Shown: one piece after another, positions 11,801-23,100 of the stretch | Numbering within the stretch: position 1 is the stretch's first letter | Layout of the letters: every line of letters starts with the position of its first letter | Assembly (NCBI GenBank): GCA_037953625.1 | Contig: CM075649.1 | Coordinates: 121,145,290 to 121,209,289 of the forward strand | From: Crotalaria pallida | Lineage: Eukaryota; Streptophyta; Magnoliopsida; Fabales; Fabaceae | DNA: 64,000 nt | Direction of reading: 5' to 3' | Notes under the pieces: model-generated | The model's database searches: none | Told to the model about the DNA's origin: nothing | The model's input: only the letters and a program-made list of their open reading frames with translations | Made by a program: the position numbers and the translations under genes

Positions 11801-14800
11801 CCCGATCTCCGGATCCCTTGCTTAAAATAAGACACAAAATTAATACAGGGCTACCTAAATAATATTCATGCTTAATCACCAAATCGTTTTTCGAAAACGC
11901 GCTTTACTTCTTATCGGGTAATCACACAAGAATCTTCACATTTTTTCAAATTAAATCCAACCTTTGAGTATACTTTAAATACTTCAAAATCATTCTAAAA
12001 TGAGCAGTAAAACATTTTAAAACAAATTAAATTTCTGCTGGTCCATTCTGAACAGTCAGCTAGTTTCAACCGAAAAACATCGAAAAACGTCACTTTTTCA
12101 TTCCGTCTTTTCTCTAAACCAAGTACCATTGAAAACTCAACTTTAAATAAATTGAAAACATTTGTAGAGGTGAAATACAAATTAAATCAACGCTGGACAG
12201 CAGTGAAACATCTCAAAATCACTTTTGCGGAAAATCCGAAAACACCGTAAAATCATACTTTAGTTTGTCCAATACTTTGCAACAAAATAAACACTTAAAC
12301 AATAATTCCTTTATCGAACACAACACTATGAAATAAAATAGGGCAGCAGCTAGGAGTTTGAAATTTTCAAATACAAATCATTCCGAAAATCAATTATTTT
12401 TCAAACGTTTTTCACAAAACCAAACAAAACACCTAACGAATAATTTAACTCATTTTCCTTTACTTTCTTTAACACACGAATAACCCAAGACAAGGAAATA
12501 CATATCCACACAATTTATCATGCACCTCATAAGGTAATTCAATTAGCTTACATTACTTAAGGCAAAATTTCCTAACTTGGGACTAAACTCTTAAATCGAA
12601 ATATAACAACAAACAACCAACGTACAAATTCATTTTCATATATTCTAAAAACGACTTCAAACTTTGCTTATTTAATTATTTCAAAACATCATATTCTACA
12701 CACAAAGTCCAGTCATGTCACATAGGAATGCACAAGAGTTCATGATTGTCAAAAAGTACTCAAAGAGGTTTTATTCAATTACGAGAAAAACACAAGAAAT
12801 AAAATCCAAAACTATTTCAAATCAATTGGTTTCAAGCTCAAAATTTCTAGAATACTTAAAACACATATTCAAGTTCATCATGTAAAATTTTCAAGCCATT
12901 TGAACATTCAGAACCTAAGTTTCAAATCAAATTTCACACAAAAATCGAAACAGAACTGTGCTGACCTGAAGCAGAATGGCATTGATTAAAAATAGAAAAC
13001 CAACTCCGACTTGTATGAAACTTAGTACAAACATTCCTTATACAATCAAGGTCATCTCATAAAAATTTAAGATTATTTGGAGTTGTCAAAGTCACATTTT
13101 TTTTAAATTAATTTTATTACTAATTCTGAAAAATCTGCACCAATGTGCTCACTGTTTTTCAATTGGTAAAAATATCAAACAAACTCCAAATCACCTCAAA
13201 TTTTACAGAGGGTCACACGACATGTCCAGGAAGCTTCCACAAAAATTTCAAGCCATTTAGAGTAATTTAAGTTCAAAAACTTTGTTTATGTTTAACCTGA
13301 AAAACTTATTTTTCCGAAATCGTTTTCACACAAATGATTCCATTGAAAGTATCAAATCAATTGCAAAAATCTTATAAAAATTAAGAGACACTAATTTTGA
13401 CATTATTAAAACAGTTGCTAGGTCATGAAAGCATTGGTCTTGTGCAAACATCTTTTATCCCACTCTTTTGCAAAGCAAATCACAAGTTTTTCATAAACAA
13501 CTTAACCAAACAAAATTACATTTAGAATACCAAAACAATTCAAAACCCTCTTTAAATTTCCAGAACACATCTAATTAGCATCAAAAACATCATACTAAAT
13601 TATCAAGGCAATCCAACTAGTACAATTGATTTTCATTTAAACCTTTTTGCATGAAAATGACCCTTTTTCCAAAAATTTCAGCACCATTACACACAAACAT
13701 ATTCCATATAAATTCTTATCAATTAGCCCCTTTTAAATTCAAATCATCCTTTACACATTTACTAACACATAATCAATCATACTTTTCATTAAACAAATAA
13801 GTTTCTTTGGAACATTTTCATACACACATTCGGTTTCATAATCAAAACAATTCCTCGATCAATTTAAAAACTCAACTCAAGTACTAACACAATTCAAAGA
13901 TTAAAACCAAAGTTCAATAATTTATTTTTCTCTTGCATTACTCGGCCTAAACATTTACAATCAAAGGAGAAATGCTTTTAAATTTCAAAACTTATTAGTT
14001 TCAAGTAACTTCCAATAAGAGTTCAAACCACTTTACACATATACCAACAATTAGTTTATCCTTAACATTCATAAATTTGTCATGCATAATCAAATCGACT
14101 TAATTTTCTCCTTAACCTAATTTGGCCGAAATACACACATAGCAACTTAGGAACTTTACACAAATTAATCAACACATCAAAAAAATTTAAAAACCATCAA
14201 GGAACATGAAAAACCAACATGCATGGAAAACAAAAACATTTTCTTTTATTTTTACCCTTCGCCGAATCATGCACATGGAGAAGGTTAGAAATTTTTTGCA
14301 CAATAAAGCAACATAATACACATAGTTCAAGATCAATAAAAATAAATTCTTATTCTTCCATCTCAAACATAAACCAAGTCATTTAAACAAAATAAAATCA
14401 TTTAGGTAAAAACCAAATGAAAACCATATGGGTCTCCTTTATTGAGGCATGTTCACTTAATTTTAACATCAAATTTTTGTAGAATAAAGCTTGGGAAGTA
14501 AAAATGATCAAAGAAAACCAACATGCATGAGGATCACAATTTATTCACTTTACATTTTCTTCTTGGCTGAGTCATTCATAAAGAAAATAGGAGAAATTTC
14601 AACAAATAACTCATTACAATAACAATACCAAAAATTACTCTTGTTTTATGATTATTAATCCAATTAACAAAACAAAAATCACTTGGGTATGAAAAAGGGG
14701 ATCAAAATTGTGGCATGAAAAAGGAAAAGAAGAAAAATTTGTGCTACCCAACAACACATAGTCCATGAACATACTAAATCAATCCATACTCAAGCATGAA

Positions 14801-15465
14801 ACACAATCAAAAATCAAAAATCATTTTAAACAAAATGAGGGTCAAAACCGTGAGCTTTTCGTAAGCCATGATGCATGTTTATTCAAACTCTTAAAACTTA
14901 AATCTTTGTACATTTAAAGCATATAAATCATAGAGAGACACAAAAACTCAACATGCATCAAAAATAAAACTTGTTTCCTTGCTTTGGCCGAATCACATAC
15001 ATAAAGAAAATGGAAAAATTTCAGCAAAACAAATCATTACATCAACAACATCAAAGATTACTCTTGTTTCCTTATCATTAATCAAAAGTAAAAACAAAAA
15101 TCCCATGAACACAAAAAGGGACCAAAATCGTGAAGCTTCAAATAGTGGATGCATGTCCATTTTCCAACTAAAAGCTTAAATCTTTAGTCATTAATATTTG
15201 AAAAGTGAGGATCTTTCATAAAAACAAAAATGCATTAACATACTCTAAACAAATCAACAACTCTTTATAAATATATGTATTTGAACTGAAATGAAAGAAA
15301 TAAAATAGAAGAGAAACCAAGCTAGATGATGATCACCTAAAGAAAGATCCAAAAGCCCTTCCTTTTCTTCTCCTAGGGCCGCGACCTTCTCCCTCTCTTC
15401 TCCCCTCTTCTTTTTTTTTGTTCTAAGACTCATGAACATAAGGGTGCAAGAATGAGGCATTGGGT

Positions 15466-15476
15466 GGTATTTATAG
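15466..15476 (-). promoter_or_regulatory. TATA box of the B LTR
   Basis: The minus strand reads CTATAAATACCACCC, followed downstream by a CT-rich leader. It is positioned where an LTR promoter would be expected; use is inferred. Confidence 0.5.
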
Positions 15477-15925
15477 AAAAGGGTGTAGGTTGTAACACCC
15501 CTAATTTTCGTCTCCCGGATAATAAGGAAATTAATAATAAATAAAGTTTTATTATTAATTAATATAAATTTTCCAAGTTTATGTTTTGTATTTAATTAGT
15601 CTTGAAATATATAAAAAAAATAGGTGAAGGTATTTTATATGATAAAGATATACAAAAATATAGATATTTCATTTTAGTCCTTGGGTTAGGACCTAAATGT
15701 AATATTAGAAAGGTTCTTGGAGGGAAAGGTTTTAAAAATATTAATTTTTAAATTTTACACTGATGTAAACGGTTAGTAATGCCCCGTAACCGGTTAGTCG
15801 ATGAAACCCAGAAACTGAGATGGTGGAGTTTGATGAGTAATCCAGCTGTGGATCATGTTCTTGCCACGATTACTTCCTTCTTTGAGTGGAATTAGACATG
15901 TCGCTCTGCATGAGAAGTTAATTGC

Positions 15926-15934
15926 TCTATAAAT
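15926..15934 (+). promoter_or_regulatory. TATA box of LTR J and start of its leader
   Basis: CTCTATAAATAGCTTGG lies about 435 bases inside the LTR. The leader that follows ends in a strong splice donor, TTTTG|GTAAGTA, at about 16212. The position fits the U3/R border; the start site itself is inferred. Confidence 0.55.
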
Positions 15935-17536
15935 AGCTTGGATTGAGATCAAAATCGGGGTTTTGGTGAGTGTTGGTTTGGGAAATCTCTGTTCTAGGGT
16001 TTTTGCTTCATTCTGTTTGATTCTTCTTCTGTGTGGGGAGTGAGACTTTGAGTGATACACGAACACGAAGCTTACATCCAGAGCTTCATGTTGATATAAA
16101 ATTTGTAAGCTAAAAGTGTGTGTGGAATAAGAAATCAATCTCTGAAGTTGAAGCTTGAAAACTGGTTCAGTGTTATTCTTGTTTCTGGAAGCTAGGTTTA
16201 AGCTCTGATTTTGGTAAGTACAGGTAACCTTTAAGCCTCAAATCACTTCAATCCTTTAGTGCATGTTACCTAGAGCAAGTCCTAATTATTTTCCCTAATT
16301 TGTTTGGTCAATCTATATGTCAAAATCCCTGGTATTTGGACCCTGTTGCTGAAATCGTGGTTAAGAGCAGAACTAAGGATTTCTGTGGAATCTGTGGATT
16401 TTTCTTCAATCTCAGTGTTATTACTCATCAAACACTATCCTAAGGTATGGGAGAAGTTTACCTTATACTAGATTAAGGCTAAAATTATGTGTTTTAGGAT
16501 TTGAGTCAACAAAGACTCAAAAGGGGCATTATATGAACATGTTAAAAGGCTTAGAGGCCAATTTGCAGCTCAATTCTATTTTGAGCAGGTATGGTATTAT
16601 GCATGCAAGTGATTTTGATGGTTGAAATAGAATCTAAGTGCTTATTATGAGTTTTGTGATATCAAGTTGTGTTTATGTTGAGTTATATGCAATTTGATGC
16701 TCTAAATTGAATGCATGCAAAATGAATATGTTTCTGTGGTTAAACATGTTTATATTAAGGTATGTGAACTCTGTTTATGACTGAAATTGGTTAGATTTGA
16801 GTATTGTAGAAAATGGTATGCAAAATCTCTTTCTGCAGTGTAAGTTCTGCAGAATCTAACCGGTTATTCTGAATCTGTAACCGGTTAGATACTGTCAGTC
16901 TTTCAAAGAAAATGGTTTTCTGAAATTGGCCCAGTGTTCTTACCATTTGCACTCAAGTCTATACTCTAATTTCATTTGAAACCAATCTGAAATCATGTCA
17001 ATGAACACTGTTTGTTTCAGATTGTAATTGATGAGTCAATGCCTTAATGTTAAAAGATAATTTCAAGTGGAAATTATGCTAAATTGGAATTGGATTGTGA
17101 TTTAGACTTTTGAATGATGAAATCAGTTGGGTTTGAGGTATATATCAATGCTTAGACTCTGTTTATGGATTGGGTAGAGAATTCAAGAAAAAGGTTTTTC
17201 TGAATTCCAATGGTTATTAGGTTCAGGTCTGTAATTCTAACCGGTTAGTCTGAAATTGTAACCGGTTAGTACCTGAAACTGAAAAATAAAAGTTAAGTCT
17301 TTTAAGTGGAAAGTTTGATACCATTGGTTAAGTTTTTCCAATCCAAGTCTAATGGCATGTTTTTAAGTTAATTCAAGGATGAATTTTTATGTCAAAGGTT
17401 ATACCTCAAATTAATCATTCAAAGGAGAGTTTGAGATATTTCTAAATCACAATAATTAAATTAAGGATAAAAACCAACCTTAATAATTGTGCGTGCATTC
17501 ATTCATAGAGAATGAAGATTAGGTTGGTGATTGAGT

Positions 17537-17743
17537 CATGTTCTGGGAACATGAGTAGGGTACTCTGGGAGTACCAAATTGATGCAACCTACTTGATGAC
17601 ACATTCTGGGAATGTGGCCAGTGTCTGGGACATGGTGTTTTATGCGTTCTGGGAACGTAATGCACACTCTGGGAGTGGTGCTTGTTTTCCAAGTATGGTT
17701 TGCCATACGTTCTGGGAACGTATGTTAGTGTTCTGGGAACACT
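17537..17743 (+). repeat. array of eight hairpins with constant TGG loop and varying stems (LTR J)
   Basis: Eight short perfect palindromes share the centre C-TGG-G with different, fully paired stems. They lie at 17537-17553 (CATGTTCTGGGAACATG), 17559-17575 (GGTACTCTGGGAGTACC), 17600-17616 (CACATTCTGGGAATGTG), 17622-17632 (TGTCTGGGACA), 17645-17657 (CGTTCTGGGAACG), 17665-17677 (CACTCTGGGAGTG), 17704-17724 (nine-base stem around the same centre) and 17727-17743 (AGTGTTCTGGGAACACT). Both stem sides change together while the loop is fixed. Spacers are unrelated. The array lies inside the candidate intron of LTR J. Confidence 0.85.
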
Positions 17744-17964
17744 GAGATATCTCTTGATAGATATCAAAGATGATGGAGGCCTCAGATGTGGATAGAAATC
17801 ATGCATCATGCCACTTGCACGCATTATAATAGATATAATGTTGAAAAATTGGTGTGCTCATATGTACTTGCATTATTGTCTATCCATGATATAATTGTGT
17901 TTGTATTTTAGTCTTTATTGATTATGTATATGTGTATACTTACTCCCTATGCCCTGTTTAGGTG

Positions 17965-18438
17965 ATGGCCAATTACCTAGCCTGCATCGAGATACGCCCT
18001 ATTCCTAGTGGTATATGGACTTACGAGGAGCACCGAGCCACCTTTGAGGGGGAGGTGGAGATTACTCTCTACCACCCTAACCCTTTGGTTCGGGTGCGAC
18101 CTCGTAGGTTTAGGATCCCTATAGTCTATACTATGCATGTTACACCCTTTTACTCATATAGAGGACCACCCCTGGCTCGACCAGTGCGTCGATTTCATAG
18201 TTTTTGTTTTAGATCTGCCACTCGTACTCATCCTACTTCACATAGAGTTGTTACTGAGGAGACTCCTTCTCTTGGTCCGGCTGACTCTGAGAGGACTGCT
18301 TCTGCAGATCCTAGGCCCAGTGGTGGGCTCTCTGCACAGTCGGGCGAGGTCGAGGATGACCCAATTGAGGATGAGGACGAGGAGGAGGTGCCTGTCGAGC
18401 CTACTGTTTCTACTAGAGGTGGACCTTCTGGTTCTTAG
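17965..18438 (+). CDS. ORF inside LTR J, 157 residues, acidic C-terminus
   Basis: The ORF starts at an ATG three bases after a good splice acceptor (CCCTGTTTAG|GTG at 17961) and is open for 157 codons. No known family is recognised. The first half has a folded-protein look (ACIEIRPIPSGIWTYEEHRA, FEGEVEITLYHPNPLVRVRP), followed by basic residues and a strongly acidic tail (EVEDDPIEDEDEEEVPVEP). D, E and F LTRs also have a small ORF near the same place. It could be a chance ORF, a captured fragment, or a real accessory protein made from a spliced LTR transcript; I lean slightly to coding because of the acceptor placement. Confidence 0.4.
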   Translation: MANYLACIEIRPIPSGIWTYEEHRATFEGEVEITLYHPNPLVRVRPRRFRIPIVYTMHVTPFYSYRGPPLARPVRRFHSFCFRSATRTHPTSHRVVTEETPSLGPADSERTASADPRPSGGLSAQSGEVEDDPIEDEDEEEVPVEPTVSTRGGPSGS

Positions 18439-20153
18439 GGGCCTGCATAACATAGATATTTTGGATCCTAGGACTAGGAATAGAGTTGCAGAGGATCAGA
18501 GGAGCTGCTGAGGACATGGATGACCTGCTCTGGGACTTCTTTTTTGACTTTGTTATATATTGTATATATTTTTGAGAGGCCTTAGAGTGAGGTTTATTTT
18601 GAGCAGCTAGTTATGTATATGTTTCACTAAAACTTGCTATCTCGACTGTGATATTTGCTACTATGATACTGGTGGGGGGTGTTTATTTTATGGTATATAT
18701 ATATTTGATGTTTTTACCTCAGCAGTGCCCCACAAGTATTATTTTTACTTCCGCATACTCTAAGGCCAATATGTTTGTAATCAAGCCCGATTTTAGTTAA
18801 AAAAAAGGATTCGGCAAATAAGTTTATATTCTACAAGCCCGATTAAACTCAAGAGACAATTAATATGTTTGTAATCAGCGCTACGGGTATGTTTTATTAT
18901 ATTAAAAAAGCGTTGTCTCAAGATGCTTTTGTAATTAAGGTATTATTAAGCCGAATTGAAATTATTTGTCAAGGTTAAACGTGTTTAAAATTGAGCAAGT
19001 ATAAGTTAAAAAGGAAAAATTTTCTAGACCCAATTTTTGATAGCAAGTATTCTATATTTGGAAATATTTATTATTTTCAAGATATAAAACAAGGGTGTCA
19101 CATAGGTGGGGTTCATTGTCTTAAAAAAAATGGGGTGCATTGACAATTAAAAGGCTTCCCCTGCAAGCCATATACTCCCCACGGTTTTCATCATATTTTA
19201 TGGGGTGGGACTTTGTATTTTTATTGCATGTGTAAGATCGATAATTAATTAAGTGTAGGTAGGTTTAGGTTGGGCATTAATTAATGAGATAAAGGGATAA
19301 AGAGCACTTGCATGCATTGGCCGAATTTTTCATGCTTGGATAGGGTCATTAGTTGCATGTCTCCTATAGGGAACATATAGGGGCTACACTTTAATTAGGG
19401 TAGGTTGTATTTAATTGGGTTACCCTACGGTCTTGTGCATTCATAAAGAAACGTCAAACAATTTTAAAATTCAACATGCACAAAATAACTTATTAAAACC
19501 GTACAACATCATCAGACAGTGAAAGATAATATTTTTCCAATACAGTAAATAATACTAAAAAAATCATAATTCAGTTTACTTAAATTAAGACATTATAATA
19601 TTCTCAAAAATAATGAGAAATTTGTGGACAGCAAAATAAGTTCCAAACAATACCAAAATAAATTCTATATTTCAATATAATCGTTTTGACTGTAAATTCA
19701 TCCAATTCGGATTTACAGATCAAAAGTTATGAATTTCCAAAGTTACGTAATCAAATAAATCAATAAATAACGATTCCTTCAAAACACAAAACAAATGAAA
19801 TAATCCACCGGTATAAAAATAAATTCCAAATAATTACTCTCATTTGAAATTTTAAATCAAATAACGAATTTATATAATTTCGAAAATAACTGCCCAATCA
19901 AAATCCAGAAAAATCGATTTATAAAAATACGAAAAATTGCGGGTATTACATTCCTTCGACTTAAAAATTTCTCGTCCTCGAGAAATGGGATAAAAAGAAG
20001 GCATACACAAACACAAAAAACAACATTCGTGCTTCCACTCAGCTTTCAAAACTTCTTTCGATTGTCACCTCCAGGCAGTGGAGCTTCATTCGTTAGGCCG
20101 CATTGCGTCAAATTGAGTCAGACTCAGTGAGGTTGAATAAAAAGGATCATCAT

Positions 20154-23100
20154 TGTAACATCTGCCCATTTGACTCACTTCTACAAGTCCCTAATCAAGA
20201 AATTATTTTAACCTAATTAATTAAAGAATCGATTTAAAAGAGTTTCGATTTCATAATGAACTCTTATGTTTTGAAATTTGATTTTCTTGTGTTGTGACTT
20301 TGTGTGCATGAGTGTTTAAGGTTTTGATTGAGACCTTGTTTTATTGATTTATATGATTTCGTGGAAAATTATTTTCTAAGTTTCAAAGAATCAAAGTCCA
20401 ATCACCTCTGGAAACCCTAATTGATGCCCTAATCGTTGATTAAACCCTAAACCCTCAAAGTTAATGAACTAACCTAGAATTGATTTTTCCTTAAACCCAT
20501 GATTAAGTTTTTGATTAGTACCTTAATCCTTGATTAAGCCCTAATCACTAAGGATTAGTGGACTAAACCTAGATTAATTAACCTAATCCTACCCTAATCA
20601 TGATTACAACCCTAATTAGTGCCTTAAACCTAATTAGCTAATCTAATCTATCCTAAACCTTCTATGGCCGAATACCTAGATGCATGGCTTGGCCACCAAG
20701 CTCATTTGCATGGTTAACAAGTGGCATGCCCAAAAGTCAAGCTAGTGACATCATCAAGATGACCTAAGCATGACTTAAAGGAAGAAAAAGTGAGGAAAAG
20801 GAAGGAAAGAGGAAGGAGCCGTGGGGGAAGGAACCAAGACCAAAGAAATTGCAACCAAGCCCCCCATGCAAGCCCTTGATGGCAATTAAGTGAAAGTAGA
20901 GAAAGATAAGAGAAAGAGAGGGCCAAAACCGTGAGAGACCAAGAGGAAGTTCATTCCCCTTTCTCATTCTTGTTCCTTCATCATTTCTTTCTTCTCTCAA
21001 GCAACACCAACACACACCCACAAACACCACTAAAACCGTGTGGAAGGAGTGAGTTTCTCTTCATCTCCTTCATTCTTTCATCAACAAACACACACACCTT
21101 CTTCATTTCCTTTCCAAAACCAAACACATAACACCAAGAGAATCATCAAACTCTTGGTGAGAAAGAGAAAGAGAGAGTGACCGAACCTTGAGAGGAAGGA
21201 AAACAAACTTTGAACTCTCCATGACCTAAACAAGACCAAGCTAAGATAGCGAAGGAGAGAAGGAGGAAGACCATGGACTAGGAAGAGGAGTGGTGAACCG
21301 TGAGGAGAGATGAGAGAAACCAAGGAATTGGACTTGATTTTTGAAAGTTTTGATTAAGTAAGAAATTTGTTACATGATCTAAAAGTTTTAAACCTTTTTC
21401 TTTGATTCTGCTTCGTTTTTCATGATCTTCTTCTAAACTTTGATTTTGTTTGAAAAAGTGTTGATGCATGTTATTTCTCTAAGCTTGATTCTAAAAGTTT
21501 TATTAAGAAAATGTTTTTCTTCATGATCTTGAGTTTTCTCTTTGATTTCTTGAAAATGTTTTGGAAGAGAACTTGATTTTAAGTTTCATGAAAGATTTTT
21601 TCAAAGATCTAGTGTTCTTGTTGCATGTATGCCAAGATCTATGCTTGAAACTATGATTTGTTGGTGCTTGAGTCTTAATGTAAAGATCTTTGAGAATGAT
21701 TGATTTCCTTGGTGATTTTCCTTGTGGTTAGCCACGGTTTGTGCTTGACTTTTAGGTTAGAAGCTTGATGTTGGATTTTGATTGTGTGCATGTGATTATC
21801 TTGTGATTCTAAGTATGATTTGGAAGTTTGAATCTTTAAGAAAACTCTTTTTAAGAAAATCATGGACAAGTCACGGTTTTGATGATGGTGTGATTAAAGA
21901 CTTGATTTTCTTTTGATTAATCTTTTGCATGTTACAATCTTGAGTTTAATGATGTTTTAAATGAGTATAAGTTGTGTGATTTTCCATGTTAGCCACGGTT
22001 TGTAAGTATAAATGAAAGAGGACCAAGATTTTCTTAAGTCTAAGTGATGAATAAGTGATTTCCATGAATTATGAGTTGATTTTATGTGTTGATTTGTGAA
22101 GTTATTCCTTGAGAAAATAATTTTTGAAAAGCTAAAGGTGCATACGGTTTTGGCATAATTAAGTGTGATAAGATGAAGTTTTGCTAAGATGAAATGGATT
22201 AAGTGAAAGTTAAATGAAAATGTGTCTAGGTGATTAGGTGATGCATGATTCGATTGGTGTATGCTAAAGTGTTTGATTTCCTCATTTAATTGGGCTATAT
22301 GTATGAGTAAGTTTGTGAACATGTTTATGTGTGACTTGATGGCTTGTGATTGTGAAATGTTTGGAATGAATGAATGTTGTTGATTTGTTTGTTTAAGTAC
22401 TATGCTGTCCACAATTGGTTTTAAGTGTTTGAACTTGATAGATTGTTGACCAAGGTGTTTATTTGATTGTTTTCAAGATGCTTGATTTATCTAGGTGTTG
22501 AATTGGTTATAAACAATGGAAAGTGAATTTAAAATCTAAGACATGATGCTGTCCAGAATTTTATGGACTATGTTTCTTATTTAAAAGTGTTTTAAAAGTG
22601 TTTTCAAGGTGTTTTAAATTTAAGTTTTTATGGGTATTTGACCTAAGACAAAGTTGGTTTCAAAAGTGCAATTTTTCGGTGTTTTTGGAATTGATTTCAA
22701 TGCTGTCCAAGAAGAACCAGCAAAGAAACCTTTGATTTAAATTAATTTAATTGATTATTTTCTCATGATTTTAAAGTATAAGAGTTAGCGTTTGATTTTG
22801 GACGAGTTCGAGCAAAAGAGTTAATGTTTTGATAAAGACGATGTTTGAATTTTCTTAAGTTGTCTTGAGAATAATTTTAAGAATGATAATTAAATAAAGT
22901 TTTAATACTCACATGTCTATCTTATGGGACTTGAAAGAAGTTGGAGTCGGGCAGACAAGAAAGGAAGCGGATCGCTCGGGACTTGTAGATTCGGTAACTG
23001 CGAATCTAGGTGAGAGAGAAGTTATCCTAAGACGCTTTGGTGTCTAGTGAGTATGCTAGGACACTCCGTACTCTCTCAAAGTCGGAGTAAAGGTCTAACG

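Larger units (their letters stand above)
15491..19102 (+). mobile_element. solo LTR J (long LTR, gypsy type)
   Basis: The sequence runs from TGTAACACCCCTAATTTTCG to AAGGGTGTCACA, with a perfect 5-bp target duplication TAGGT on both sides (15486-15490 and 19103-19107). There is no PBS, gag or pol inside, so the best reading is a solo LTR of 3.6 kb left by LTR-LTR recombination. It contains a TATA box at 15927, a candidate leader and intron, an array of eight hairpins (17537-17743) and an ORF (17965-18438). The final GTCACA instead of GTTACA is probably a point change. Confidence 0.8.
9561..19950 (-). repeat. 3' LTR of element B (contains solo LTR J)
   Basis: It starts TGTAACACCCCGATTTAG and ends GCGGGTATTACA. 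Without J and its target copy it is about 6.8 kb, exceptionally long. A minus-strand TATA box (CTATAAATACC, about 15466-15476) with a pyrimidine-rich leader below it (15460-15340) marks the likely promoter. Toward the left it carries the core shared with the C, D and F LTRs (10550-10990). Between about 11850 and 15250 it is AT-rich and holds no ORF of note. Confidence 0.65.

Noticed and set aside
17537..17743. Heat shock element array (TTC...GAA)
   Set aside because: Heat shock elements need TTC and GAA separated by two bases; here the gap is three (TGG), and several units lack TTC or GAA but keep pairing.
21957..22412. 151-residue minus-strand ORF in both C LTRs
   Set aside because: It arises from the AT-rich TTGATT-type repeat of the LTR, has no domain and lies antisense to the element.
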